The translations under genes were made by a program, and so were the position numbers. From contig NZ_OESS01000001.1 in the NCBI RefSeq assembly GCF_900240285.1, positions 1,488,001 through 1,552,000 on the forward strand: a stretch of DNA of 64,000 nucleotides, in the 5' to 3' direction. The notes under the pieces are model-generated. The model was not told the DNA's origin. It saw nothing but the letters and a program-made list of their open reading frames with translations, and ran no database searches. Source of the DNA: Halobacillus sp. Marseille-P3879 (lineage in GTDB: Bacteria > Bacillota > Bacilli > Bacillales > Halobacillaceae). Shown piece after piece: positions 1-11,497 of the stretch. The first letter of the stretch is position 1. Each line of letters opens with the position of its first letter.

Positions 1-582
1 ATAGGAACGTTTATTTTAGGGTTATTACTTGGTTTACTCCTGTATCTTTCAGGTCCAGGCGGTTTATGGGAGAACAAACTGCTGAATTGGATTACCGCAT
101 CAGTAGTTAATGTGTTTAGGGCAATTCCTTTTATTATTTTAATCTTATTACTCTTTCCATTTACCGACTTTTTAATGGGCACTATACGCGGCCCGGGTGC
201 TGCATTACCCGCTCTCATTATAGGGGGGGCACCGTTTTACGCGAGGTTAGTTGAAATTGCGCTCAAGGAAGTGGATAAAGGTGTCATAGAAGCAGCAAAA
301 GCTATGGGAGCTAAATACCGAACCATAATATTTAAGGTTCTTCTTCCTGAATCTATGCCGGCCCTCGTATCAGGGATCACAGTAACAGCTATTGCTTTAA
401 TCAGCTATACGGCAGTTGCGGGAGTTATTGGAGCCGGCGGTCTTGGTGACTTCGCATATTTCTATGGTTTTCAGCGCAGAGATTTCGACGTTGTAGCTGT
501 ATGTACTATTTTAATCGTCATTATTGTGTTTATTTTTCAATTTATTGGAGACTTTGTTTCCCGTAAATTGGATAAAAGATAA
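1..582 (+). CDS. metI: Methionine ABC transporter permease (MetI/MetP), 5' end outside window
   Basis: Inner-membrane permease of the MetNIQ D/L-methionine importer. The frame is open from base 1, so the true start lies upstream; 193 codons are visible. The segment is very hydrophobic with several membrane spans and carries the EAA-loop typical of binding-protein-dependent permeases (EAAKAMGAKYRTIIFKVLLP, from about base 289), which contacts the ATPase. The next gene, 30 bp downstream, is the cognate binding protein metQ, so the ATPase metN is expected just upstream of the window. The family is often under SAM-riboswitch control, but that leader would be outside the window. Identification is confident from the motif and neighbour. 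Confidence 0.92.
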   Translation: MGTFILGLLLGLLLYLSGPGGLWENKLLNWITASVVNVFRAIPFIILILLLFPFTDFLMGTIRGPGAALPALIIGGAPFYARLVEIALKEVDKGVIEAAKAMGAKYRTIIFKVLLPESMPALVSGITVTAIALISYTAVAGVIGAGGLGDFAYFYGFQRRDFDVVAVCTILIVIIVFIFQFIGDFVSRKLDKR

Positions 583-612
583 TAATACTAATATAAAAAA
601 GGGGTAAGTATC

Positions 613-1449
613 ATGAAAAAAATTTGGTCAAGTTTAATATTTACAGTTTTAATACTTGTTTTAGCAGCGTGTGGAACTTCAGAAGAGGAAGGCTCTTCAG
701 ATGATGGAGAGGACCAGTCAGAAATTACAGTAGGGGCTTCAAGTACCCCGCACTCTGAAATTTTAGAGGAAGCTCAGCCGCTTCTAGAAGAAGAGGGAAT
801 CACATTAAATGTCGAAGAATACCAGGACTATGTATTACCTAACCGAGATTTAGAGGAAGGTGAAATTGATGCCAACTATTTCCAGCACATTCCTTATTTA
901 GAAGAACAGGAAGAGCAGAATGGCTACGACTTTGCTAATCTTGGAGGAATTCATATTGAACCTATGGGAATTTACTCTAAAGACTTTGAAAGTCTGGATG
1001 AAGTAAAAGACGGTACTACGGTTTTAATGAGCAACTCTACAGCTGACCATGGACGAATCCTTTCTCTATTAGAAAAAGAAGGATTAATTACACTAGATGA
1101 AGATGTGAATAAAGTGGATGCTACAGTAGATGATATTGCGGAGAATCCAAAGAATTTAGAGTTTGATACCGGTATTGATGCAGCGCTTCTTCCTGAGAAT
1201 TACGAGCGTGAGGACAATGTATTAGTAGCAATTAATACAAACTATGCAATTGAAGCAGACTTAAACCCAAGTGAAGATGCACTTATTTTAGAGGGCTCGG
1301 ATTCCCCATATGTAAACGTTATTGCCGCTCAAAGTGATGACGAGGATAATGAAGCGTTAAATAAGCTTGTTGAAGTTCTTCGTTCTGAAGAAATTCAAAC
1401 GTTTATCGAAGAAGAATATGAAGGAGCAGTCGTTCCTGTAGACGAGTAA
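613..1449 (+). CDS. metQ: Methionine ABC transporter substrate-binding lipoprotein MetQ
   Basis: Extracytoplasmic methionine-binding lipoprotein that delivers substrate to MetI/MetN. Residues 1-20 form a lipoprotein signal: a KK start, a hydrophobic core and lipobox LAAC with the lipidated cysteine at residue 20. The mature protein begins with an Asp/Glu/Ser-rich linker and then the NlpA-type binding fold (EITVGASSTPHSEIL; DANYFQHIPYLEEQE; IEPMGIYSKDFESLDEVKDG). At 278 residues it has the usual length. The high acidic content fits a halophile. An A/T-rich leader with AAAAAGGGG precedes the ATG. It forms an operon with the permease, and a hairpin terminator follows directly. Confidence 0.94.
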   Translation: MKKIWSSLIFTVLILVLAACGTSEEEGSSDDGEDQSEITVGASSTPHSEILEEAQPLLEEEGITLNVEEYQDYVLPNRDLEEGEIDANYFQHIPYLEEQEEQNGYDFANLGGIHIEPMGIYSKDFESLDEVKDGTTVLMSNSTADHGRILSLLEKEGLITLDEDVNKVDATVDDIAENPKNLEFDTGIDAALLPENYEREDNVLVAINTNYAIEADLNPSEDALILEGSDSPYVNVIAAQSDDEDNEALNKLVEVLRSEEIQTFIEEEYEGAVVPVDE

Positions 1450-1457
1450 TATGAATG

Positions 1458-1502
1458 AAATCCATCGTGTGGTTGATACTAACCTCATGATGGATTTTTT
1501 TA
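1458..1502 (+). terminator. Rho-independent terminator after metQ
   Basis: AAATCCATC (1458-1466) pairs with GATGGATTT near 1489 and is followed by a run of six Ts. It ends the metIQ transcript. The following gene's ribosome binding site begins inside or just after the T run, so read-through into yurZ is possible. Confidence 0.75.
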
Positions 1503-1520
1503 TTGGAAGGAGTTTAAGTA

Positions 1521-1886
1521 GTGGAAATGGAAAATACCGAAATTAATCTCGCAGAAGCTTATTTACAGGAATACAAACATGGAATGGGTGTATTCTCTGA
1601 AAAAATGCCTCATGTTTCCCATGCTTTTAGTGAGTTTTCTGAAGCTTGCTTTAGAGAGGGAGAACTTTCTAAAAAGGCAAAGCAGTTAATGGCCTTAAGT
1701 ATTAGTGTTGTAGCTCAAGATGAATATTGTATTGTTTATCATACAAAGGGTTGTATAGATCAAGGGGCAACTGAACAAGAGTTAATGGAAGCATGCGGTG
1801 TTGCAGCTGCGTTTGGAGGAGGTGCTGCTCTTAGTCAGGCGGTAACTCTGGTTCAAGAAGCGGTCTCAGATTTAAAGCATCATTAA
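1521..1886 (+). CDS. yurZ: Carboxymuconolactone decarboxylase/AhpD-like protein (YurZ-like)
   Basis: A 121-residue CMD/AhpD-fold protein; members act as alkylhydroperoxidase-type thiol reductants or decarboxylases, but the substrate here is unknown. The conserved CMD core is visible in the middle: KKAKQLMALSISVVAQDEYC, then CIVYHTKGC with the family's Cys and His. Only the first active-site Cys is followed by a His at +4, and a second Cys lies seven residues after the first. The GTG start at 1521 is chosen because GGAAGGAG lies eight bases upstream. In B. subtilis yurZ also sits between metQ and sufC, which supports the assignment. Confidence 0.8.
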   Translation: MEMENTEINLAEAYLQEYKHGMGVFSEKMPHVSHAFSEFSEACFREGELSKKAKQLMALSISVVAQDEYCIVYHTKGCIDQGATEQELMEACGVAAAFGGGAALSQAVTLVQEAVSDLKHH

Positions 1887-2061
1887 CTGAAAAGTTAGAA
1901 AATAAAAGCATGTATTAGTAATAAGGATAAAATCAAAGGTACAATCGCTTACATCCGATATATAAACTATAAAATCGAGCAGAAAAGTCTTTAAAGGAGT
2001 TTGGAGTAAATACCAGTGTATGGTAACCTGAATTGTGTAAAAAATCTGAAAGGATTGATTT

Positions 2062-2253
2062 ATTATTACTGACAATTTAGGTTTGAATTACACCCCTGAT
2101 ATGGAAAAAGCAATGCACCAGAAGCATAATATGAGCTATGCTGAGTATGCTAACAGTCTAGATCAAATGATGAAGGTTGAGAAAGAGCGGGAAAAGGAAT
2201 TCAAACAAAGTCAGAAGCTTGTTACTGAAGTTGATCGTCAAATCTTTAAATAA
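2062..2253 (+). CDS. Small conserved-looking hypothetical ORF with possible ATT start
   Basis: An open frame of 63 codons ends at TAA 2251 and is followed by a good terminator, but it lacks a conventional start near a ribosome binding site. AAAGGA at 2049-2054 is seven bases before an ATT at 2062 (second ATT at 2065). The first ATG, at 2101, has no Shine-Dalgarno sequence, and a TTG at 2083 has only a weak one. The product would be hydrophilic and charged (MSYAEYANSLDQMMKVEKER in the middle), probably helical, with no signal or membrane segment. I do not recognise the family. It may instead be a decayed gene. It sits between yurZ and sufC, on the same strand. Confidence 0.4.
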   Translation: MITDNLGLNYTPDMEKAMHQKHNMSYAEYANSLDQMMKVEKEREKEFKQSQKLVTEVDRQIFK

Positions 2254-2267
2254 TAAGTTTTATAAAG

Positions 2268-2302
2268 AAATCGGATGACTGGTGAAGTTATCCGATTTTT
2301 TT
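2268..2302 (+). terminator. Rho-independent terminator before sufC
   Basis: AAATCGGAT and ATCCGATTT form a 9-bp stem with additional ACT/AGT pairing around a short loop, followed by seven Ts. It separates the small ORF from the suf leader. Confidence 0.85.
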
Positions 2303-2508
2303 ATTTATATATTTTTGTTATTATATTAAGGAAGTAAACGGGTTGAAAATTCTTTGTGAAATAACCATTACCAACTGGTGTCGAAACATGGAAATCAGTT
2401 GATATCAGTTTCGAAATGATATAAGATTGTAATGAGAATAAATTGAGAATGGTTTTTGATCCAATTCAACCAGAGCATGAAATAAAATAGATACTGGAGG
2501 TATTATTT

Positions 2509-3294
2509 ATGGCAGGATCAACTCTTGAAATTAAAGATCTTCATGTAGAAATCGAAGGTCAGGAAATCTTAAAAGGTGTAAACCTTACAGTAAAAGGTGG
2601 AGAATTCCACGCAGTTATGGGACCTAACGGAACTGGTAAATCAACTTTGGCTTCAGCAATTATGGGTCACCCTAAATTTGAAGTTACACAAGGACAAGTT
2701 CTCCTTGATGGTGAAGATGTGCTTGAAATGGAAGTTGATGAGCGTGCACAAGCTGGTCTTTTCCTTGCGATGCAATACCCAAGTGAAATTAGCGGCGTAA
2801 CGAATTCTGATTTCTTGCGTTCAGCTATTAATGCTCATAGAGAAGAAGGCGACGAAATTTCTTTAATGAAATTTATTAAAGAAATGGATACTGCAATGGA
2901 TACGCTTGACATGGATAAAAACATGGCGCAGCGTTATTTAAATGAAGGGTTCTCCGGCGGTGAGAAGAAGCGTAATGAAATTCTTCAGCTAATGATGATT
3001 CAGCCGGCAATTGCCATCCTGGATGAAATTGACTCCGGACTTGATATCGACGCACTTAAAGTAGTAGCAAAAGGAATAAACGAAATGCGCGGCGAAAATT
3101 TCGGCTGCTTAACCATTACTCACTATCAGCGTCTGTTAAATTATATTACTCCTGATAAAGTACACGTAATGATGCAGGGGCGTGTTGTAAAATCCGGTGG
3201 ACCAGAATTGGCTGAACGATTAGAGGCCGAAGGTTATGATTGGATTAAGCAGGAGCTTGGCATCGAAGACGAAACGATTGGTCAAAAAGCGTAA
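2509..3294 (+). CDS. sufC: Fe-S cluster assembly ATPase SufC
   Basis: ABC-type ATPase of the SUF machinery; it binds SufB and SufD and drives cluster assembly in the cytosol. At 261 residues it shows Walker A GPNGTGKSTLA (Thr where Ser is more common), signature FSGGEKKR and Walker B AILDEIDSGLDID, with the family insertion LAMQYPSEISGV. The start is supported by TGGAGG nine bases upstream. It is the first gene of sufCDSUB in the usual Firmicutes order. The 200-bp leader (2303-2508) must carry the promoter; I see TATAAG near 2420 but no convincing -35. Confidence 0.98.
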   Translation: MAGSTLEIKDLHVEIEGQEILKGVNLTVKGGEFHAVMGPNGTGKSTLASAIMGHPKFEVTQGQVLLDGEDVLEMEVDERAQAGLFLAMQYPSEISGVTNSDFLRSAINAHREEGDEISLMKFIKEMDTAMDTLDMDKNMAQRYLNEGFSGGEKKRNEILQLMMIQPAIAILDEIDSGLDIDALKVVAKGINEMRGENFGCLTITHYQRLLNYITPDKVHVMMQGRVVKSGGPELAERLEAEGYDWIKQELGIEDETIGQKA

Positions 3295-3313
3295 TAGAGA
3301 TAGGAGGGATACA

Positions 3314-6271
<2,958 letters not shown>

Positions 6272-6303
6272 TTGCTTGATATACCAAAAGGAGGTATTTA
6301 ACA

Positions 6304-7701
6304 ATGGCTAAAAAAGCGCCAGAAGTTGGAGAGTACCAATACGGGTTTCACGAAAAAGATGTCTCTATTTTCCGTACTCAAAAAGGTTTAACAAAAGAAG
6401 TTGTTAAACAAATCTCTGACTATAAAGAAGAACCGAAGTGGATGCTTGATTTCCGCTTAAAAGCATTGGAACAGTTTTATAAAATGCCTATGCCTCAGTG
6501 GGGCGGAGATCTTTCAGAATTAGATTTCGACGATATCACGTACTACGTTAAGCCATCAGAACGTTCTGAACGTTCCTGGGATGAAGTACCAGAAGAAATT
6601 AAAAACACGTTTGACCGACTGGGTATCCCGGAAGCTGAGCAGAAATATCTTGCAGGGGTTTCTGCACAGTACGAATCTGAAGTGGTTTACCACAACATGG
6701 AGAAAGATCTGGAAGACCTTGGTGTAGTATTTAAAGATACAGACACAGCGTTAAAAGAAAATGAAGATATCTTTAAAGAATACTTTGCTAAAGTAATTCC
6801 AGCTTCTGATAATAAGTTCTCAGCATTAAATTCTGCTGTATGGTCCGGCGGTTCATTCATTTATGTACCAAAAGATACAAAAGTAGAAACACCGCTCCAG
6901 GCTTATTTCCGAATTAACTCTGAGAACATGGGACAATTTGAGCGTACCCTCATTATCGTAGATGAAGGTTCTTCCGTCCACTATGTAGAAGGCTGTACAG
7001 CACCAACGTATTCTTCCAGCTCTCTTCACAGTGCGGTAGTTGAAATCTTTGTTAAGAAAAATGCGTACTGCCGTTATACCACGATCCAGAACTGGGCGAA
7101 TAACGTGTATAACCTTGTTACGAAACGTGCAGTTGCTGATGAAAATGCCACAATGGAGTGGGTTGACGGTAACTTAGGTTCCAAACTTACAATGAAATAT
7201 CCTTCTGTTATCCTTAAAGGAGAAGGAGCACGCGGGATGACTCTATCTATCGCGCTTGCAGGTAAAGGACAGCATCAGGACGCTGGTGCGAAAATGCACC
7301 ACCTTGCGCCTAACACATCTTCCACAATCGTTTCTAAGTCAATCTCCAAGCATGGAGGAAAAGTGACGTATCGTGGAATCGTGCAATTTGGCCGTAAAGC
7401 GGAAGGTGCACGTTCCAATATCGAGTGTGACACATTGATTATGGATAACGAGTCCACTTCTGATACCATCCCTTACAATGAGATCATGAATGAAAATATC
7501 TCACTTGAGCACGAAGCTAAGGTATCTAAAGTATCTGAAGAGCAGTTATTCTACTTGATGAGCCGCGGCCTTTCAGAAGAAGAAGCAACAGAGATGATCG
7601 TAATGGGCTTCATTGAGCCATTTACGAAAGAACTGCCTATGGAGTATGCAGTTGAAATGAACCGTCTCATTAAGTTTGAAATGGAAGGTTCTATCGGTTA
7701 A
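6304..7701 (+). CDS. sufB: Fe-S cluster assembly protein SufB
   Basis: Core scaffold of SufBC2D on which the cluster is built; 465 residues, the normal Firmicutes length. The N-terminus is typical ([20 protein letters not shown]), and the C-terminal part carries [28 protein letters not shown] with ideal spacing precedes the ATG. It is the last gene of the operon; a strong terminator follows 12 bp after the stop. Confidence 0.98.
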   Translation: MAKKAPEVGEYQYGFHEKDVSIFRTQKGLTKEVVKQISDYKEEPKWMLDFRLKALEQFYKMPMPQWGGDLSELDFDDITYYVKPSERSERSWDEVPEEIKNTFDRLGIPEAEQKYLAGVSAQYESEVVYHNMEKDLEDLGVVFKDTDTALKENEDIFKEYFAKVIPASDNKFSALNSAVWSGGSFIYVPKDTKVETPLQAYFRINSENMGQFERTLIIVDEGSSVHYVEGCTAPTYSSSSLHSAVVEIFVKKNAYCRYTTIQNWANNVYNLVTKRAVADENATMEWVDGNLGSKLTMKYPSVILKGEGARGMTLSIALAGKGQHQDAGAKMHHLAPNTSSTIVSKSISKHGGKVTYRGIVQFGRKAEGARSNIECDTLIMDNESTSDTIPYNEIMNENISLEHEAKVSKVSEEQLFYLMSRGLSEEEATEMIVMGFIEPFTKELPMEYAVEMNRLIKFEMEGSIG

Positions 7702-7712
7702 TATAGTTAGAA

Positions 7713-7748
7713 ACGTGCAGGTGGTCTTCCATCTGCATGTTTTTTTTT
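7713..7748 (+). terminator. Terminator of the suf operon
   Basis: A 12-bp stem (ACGTGCAGGTGG with CCATCTGCATGT, G-U pairs included) with a TCTT loop and a run of eight Ts. Confidence 0.92.
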
Positions 7749-7856
7749 GCAGCCGCAGAGGCTGTTGACAGAGGCGGTTTTTATGATCGTTAGATGAATT
7801 TCGCATAGGAATCGTGATACTATAATAATATCTTATATATAGATAGAAGGCTGAAT

Positions 7857-8669
7857 ATGTTAATTGCACTTTCTTTGTTTATTGGATTTATTACTGCTTT
7901 TATTGGTAGTATAGCAGGATTAGGAGGGGGAGTAATCCTTGTACCTGTACTACTGTTTTTAGGTGACCAGCTGGAGTCTTTCCATTGGGTGACACCTCAG
8001 TCCATTGTAGGAATTTCACTTGTGGTAATGGTTTTTACCGGACTTTCCTCAGCTCTTTCCTATGTAAAACACAACAGGGTGGACCTAAAGATGGGTTTCC
8101 TCTTAATGGGAGGAAGTATCCCGGGCGGCCTTTTTGGTTCCTGGCTTAATCAGTTTTTTAAAACGGATAGCTTTGAATTATTCTTTGGAATTGTGATGAT
8201 TGGGGTTTCCTTAGTTTTTTTTCTGCCCAGAGATACGAATTGGCGTCTATTTAAAGGGGGCATTCCCCGGGAGAAAAGAGTAAATGGACAAACTTATTTT
8301 TACCGTGTACCTGTAATAGTTAGTATAATTTTCGCCTTTGGAGTCGGGGTGCTTTCCGGTCTGCTTGGAATTGGCGGTGGATCTCTTATTGTGCCGGCGT
8401 TAATTTTATTGTTTAAGGTCCCGCCACATATTGCTACAGCTACCTCAATGTTTATTATCTTTTTTGCCAGTATTACAAGCTCAGGGGCACATGTGTATTT
8501 AGGAAACGTGGATTGGATGCAGACTCTGCTCTTTATTCCTGGGGCATATATTGGAGGAACTGTGGGGGCAGCTGTAAACCGTAAGTTGAACAGTAAATCT
8601 GTCGAATGGTTCTTAAGAATATTACTTATATTAATCGGTATTCGTCTAATTTGGCAAGGGATCGGATAA
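7857..8669 (+). CDS. yunE: TSUP (TauE/SafE) family membrane transporter YunE
   Basis: Predicted sulfite/sulfonate-type anion exporter of the TSUP family; the real substrate is not known. 270 residues with about eight hydrophobic segments in two homologous halves. Each half begins with the family motif (FIGFITAFIGSIAGLGGGVI near the N-terminus; GVGVLSGLLGIGGGSLIVPA in the second half). GAAGG six bases before the ATG supports the start. TATAAT at about 7820 is a likely -10. yunD follows after 11 bp, as in B. subtilis. Closeness to suf may reflect sulfur metabolism, but this is inference. Confidence 0.9.
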   Translation: MLIALSLFIGFITAFIGSIAGLGGGVILVPVLLFLGDQLESFHWVTPQSIVGISLVVMVFTGLSSALSYVKHNRVDLKMGFLLMGGSIPGGLFGSWLNQFFKTDSFELFFGIVMIGVSLVFFLPRDTNWRLFKGGIPREKRVNGQTYFYRVPVIVSIIFAFGVGVLSGLLGIGGGSLIVPALILLFKVPPHIATATSMFIIFFASITSSGAHVYLGNVDWMQTLLFIPGAYIGGTVGAAVNRKLNSKSVEWFLRILLILIGIRLIWQGIG

Positions 8670-8680
8670 GGAGAATGGAC

Positions 8681-10072
8681 ATGAAGGAAAAAATCTTTCT
8701 TTATTATACGAGCGACTTACATAGCCACTTTGAGAACTGGGCACAGATTGTAGGTTATTTTAATCAAAAAAAAGAGAAGCATATTTACCGAAATGAAACG
8801 TATTGGCTTCTTGACAATGGGGATCATGCTGATCGATTTCATCCGATTACTGAAGGACTGATGGGACAAGGAAATGTAGAGTTATTAAATGAAGCAGGTT
8901 ATAACTTTGCAACTCTGGGTAACAACGAAGGAATTACTCTCTCTTATGACGATCTTTATCGTTTGTATGACGAAGCTGAATTTAAAGTGTTGTGTGCAAA
9001 TCTTCGTTCACTAAAAGACCCCCAGCCCAGTTGGCTGCTGCCATATACGATAAAGACCACACCCTTAGGCACAAAGGTCGCTGTTATTGGCTTGACAGCT
9101 CCATTTGAAACGTTTTACCGAATGTTGGGATGGGAGATAGCCTCCCCCTATACTGTATTGGATAAATATTATGAAGAAATCTGTAACCAGGCCGATATTT
9201 TTATCCTTCTTTCTCATTTAGGTATTCATGATGATGAAGAAATCGCAAGACACTATCCGGCTATTGATGTAATTATTGGAGGACATACTCATCACTTATT
9301 TCAAAACGGAGAGCATTATGGAAACACTCTATTAACAGCAGCCGGTAAACATGGAACCCACCTGGGCGAAGTTCTATTGGAGTGGGACCATACAAGCTGT
9401 GGTTTATCTAAAAAAGAAGCCTATGCTGTGTCTACGGAAAACCTTTTGAAAGATAAAAAGGTTACTGACGATATCGACAAAATGAGAGAGAAAGCTTTAA
9501 AGCATTTACAAACCAGTGTAGCTGTATTGAAAAAACCTTTGCAAGTAGCCTGGTTTAAGGATACCTTGTTAATGAGAAGGTTAACAGAAGAGTTACGGGA
9601 ATGGACCAAAGCTGATGCAGCCATGCTGAACGCAGGGGTGCTACTTGACCATTTAAACCCGGGGAGAATTACGTATGAAGATATACACCGCATTTGTCCA
9701 CACCCAATGAACCCTTGTAAGGTAGAAGTTACTGGTGATGAACTTCTGGAAATAATCAGGGTGGGCCATACAAAAAAACTTACCCAGATTCGTTTAAAAG
9801 GCTTAGGATTCCGTGGTGAAATTATAGGTAAAATGATATTTTCCGGAATAGTGATTCAAACGGTTGTAGGCAGTGATGGAGAAGAGAGAGTTCGTCATGT
9901 TACAATCAATGGCTCACCAATTGACCGATATAAAACTTACACGCTGGGGACTGCTGATACATTTACTTTTGGGCGGTTATTTCCCGAAATTGCTTATTCT
10001 AAAAATAAGCAATATTATATGCCTGAGCTTTTACGCGATGTGTTGGCAAAAGCCTTAAAGAATATCGATTGA
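8681..10072 (+). CDS. yunD: Bifunctional metallophosphatase/5'-nucleotidase family protein YunD
   Basis: Calcineurin-like metallophosphatase with a 5'-nucleotidase C-terminal domain, 463 residues. Metal-binding motifs lie in the N-terminal half: YTSDLHSH, LDNGDHAD, TLGNNE and GGHTHH. The C-terminal half is the substrate-binding nucleotidase domain (NAGVLLDHLNPGRITYEDI). The ATG at 8681 is preferred to the one at 8675 because TAAGGAG then has seven-base spacing. There is no signal peptide, so it is cytosolic. The substrate is unproven; UDP-sugar or nucleotide hydrolysis is the family expectation. Confidence 0.88.
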   Translation: MKEKIFLYYTSDLHSHFENWAQIVGYFNQKKEKHIYRNETYWLLDNGDHADRFHPITEGLMGQGNVELLNEAGYNFATLGNNEGITLSYDDLYRLYDEAEFKVLCANLRSLKDPQPSWLLPYTIKTTPLGTKVAVIGLTAPFETFYRMLGWEIASPYTVLDKYYEEICNQADIFILLSHLGIHDDEEIARHYPAIDVIIGGHTHHLFQNGEHYGNTLLTAAGKHGTHLGEVLLEWDHTSCGLSKKEAYAVSTENLLKDKKVTDDIDKMREKALKHLQTSVAVLKKPLQVAWFKDTLLMRRLTEELREWTKADAAMLNAGVLLDHLNPGRITYEDIHRICPHPMNPCKVEVTGDELLEIIRVGHTKKLTQIRLKGLGFRGEIIGKMIFSGIVIQTVVGSDGEERVRHVTINGSPIDRYKTYTLGTADTFTFGRLFPEIAYSKNKQYYMPELLRDVLAKALKNID

Positions 10073-10298
10073 ACTAGTCTAAAATTACTGCCTGCTGTCA
10101 CGGTCGGTATTTAATTGAGAACCAATAACTTACATTTCACGTTATCCCTAAGGAGTTGGAGGAAGGTGAAGTGGTTGCCTGTCAGGGACTTTTGTAACAA
10201 GAGACACTCTTAATATCATGGGCTGTCTCATAATTTTATTTAGTTAGTTTTAAACCCTTTCTGCTTATCATATAGATAAGGGCAGGAGGGGTTGTTTT

Positions 10299-11072
10299 AT
10301 GGGAAAAATCAGGGCGAGTCCACCCTCATTTGGTAAACGTATCGTACTAACCTTGTTATTCTTTATTATTTTTACAGGAATTTGTTTAGTTATTATCGAT
10401 CGTGGAATCACCCCCACCCTGGAAGAAATTGCTGAAACAAAAGCACAGCAATTAGCAAGGGATGCAATCAATGAAGCAGTAAGCAAGCAAATCTCAGAAG
10501 AAATTCAATTCGAGGATCTAATACGAATGGAGAAAGACAATGAAGGTAATGTTGTTTACATGGGTTGGAATTCTGTGGTCGTTAACAGGACTTTGCGGAA
10601 CACAACTTTACGAGTACAGAACTTCTTAAAGCGAATGGAGTTAAACGAACTTCCGTTAGAAGATACTTCTTTAGATGCTGAGGTTTTTCCTGATGAAGAG
10701 GCACCTGAAGAACCAGGAGAGGAACCTGCTACTCTAATAGAAATACCCGTCGGTTTAGCGACAAACAATTCTATCCTTTCCAACCTGGGTCCAAAAGTGC
10801 CGGTACAGCTGCGGGTCATAGGAGATGTGCAGTCTGAATTTAAGAATGAAATTACAGAGTACGGAATCAATTCTGCTCATTTTCAATTATCGATTAATTT
10901 TACTGTCAGCTTGCGAGTGGTAATTCCGTTTTCTACAGAAACAACGGTGGTGGAAAACGATATTCCAATTGATTCAAGCACGATTATGGGAGAGGTTCCG
11001 CAGTTTTTTAATGAAACTGGAGAAACGGGAAAATCGCCAACATTTTCCTATCCTATGGATCCCTTGCAATAA
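10299..11072 (+). CDS. yunB: Sporulation protein YunB
   Basis: Membrane-anchored sporulation protein; in B. subtilis it is made in the mother cell and affects spore formation, but its biochemical role is unknown. 257 residues: one N-terminal membrane segment (about residues 15-33, LTLLFFIIFTGICLVIIDRG), then a long extracytoplasmic domain with the signature ATNNSILSNLGPKVPVQLRV. GCAGGAGGGG precedes the ATG. CATATAGAT about 30 bases upstream resembles a sigma-E -10 element, which would fit, but the -35 is poor. The stop overlaps the -35 of the next promoter. Confidence 0.9.
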   Translation: MGKIRASPPSFGKRIVLTLLFFIIFTGICLVIIDRGITPTLEEIAETKAQQLARDAINEAVSKQISEEIQFEDLIRMEKDNEGNVVYMGWNSVVVNRTLRNTTLRVQNFLKRMELNELPLEDTSLDAEVFPDEEAPEEPGEEPATLIEIPVGLATNNSILSNLGPKVPVQLRVIGDVQSEFKNEITEYGINSAHFQLSINFTVSLRVVIPFSTETTVVENDIPIDSSTIMGEVPQFFNETGETGKSPTFSYPMDPLQ

Positions 11073-11092
11073 CAACGTCCACCTGTTAAAAT
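11064..11092 (+). promoter_or_regulatory. Sigma-A-type promoter for the lysine riboswitch transcript
   Basis: TTGCAA (11064-11069), a 17-base spacer and TAAAAT (11087-11092). The predicted start near 11099 lies shortly before the riboswitch aptamer, and the -35 overlaps the last codons of yunB. Confidence 0.65.
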
Positions 11093-11117
11093 GTGAAAGA
11101 ATTAAATATGCGTGACC

Positions 11118-11306
11118 TTATCAGATCGGTGAGGTAGAGGTGCAGGCTTCATTAGTATTCAGTGGGAGTGGACAGCAAAGATCACATGAAGAAAGGGGAG
11201 ACTTGCCGAAGTTTATTGGAGTTGTCAGCTCCTATAAGCTGGTATATGTCTAAAGAAGAGATATACTGTCATGCAATCACTTTGGGTGCATGGTGCGCTA
11301 CTGATC
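11118..11306 (+). ncRNA. Lysine riboswitch (L box) aptamer
   Basis: The conserved L-box core is recognisable in order: GTGAGGTAGAGGTGC (11130-11144), AGTATTCAGTGG, AAAGGGGAGACTTGCCGAAG (11194-11213), GGAGTTGTCAGCTCC hairpin, AAGCTGG and ACTGTCATGC (11265-11274). Closing pairing ATCAG (near 11120) with CTGAT (near 11301) defines the ends. The element binds lysine and, by analogy with characterised members, lowers expression when lysine is plentiful. A terminator follows, so control is transcriptional. Confidence 0.93.
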
Positions 11307-11335
11307 GAAATGGAGGATAATCAAATTGCTATTTT

Positions 11336-11371
11336 AGGCAGTGGTAGGTTATTTTCTATCATTGCCTTTTT
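11336..11371 (+). terminator. Riboswitch-controlled terminator
   Basis: GGCAGTGGTAG pairs with CTATCATTGCC, followed by five Ts. It lies between the L-box aptamer and the transporter start and is the likely expression platform. Confidence 0.88.
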
Positions 11372-11497
11372 GTATGCATTTTTATTTGCAGCTAGAGATA
11401 GCACAACTTGAAGTGCTCCGCTTCATCATCCCTCATTTTCAAAAGTAGTTTTCCACACACCCCGTTTTCATCAATAGAAACACGGAGGGAACCACAC

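Noticed and set aside
2403-2465. Fur- or PerR-like box before sufC (TGAGAATGGTTTTTG and neighbours)
   Set aside because: Only about 10 of 14 positions fit and the arms are not palindromic; not better than chance in A/T-rich sequence.
10073-10298. Possible yunC remnant or leader RNA between yunD and yunB
   Set aside because: A short frame can be read around 10150-10190, but it does not resemble YunC, and no known RNA motif is recognisable.
11408-11497. Longer N-terminus of the NhaC-family gene starting at 11408
   Set aside because: It has no ribosome site and the extension is not family-like; CGGAGGGA before 11498 fits the shorter start.
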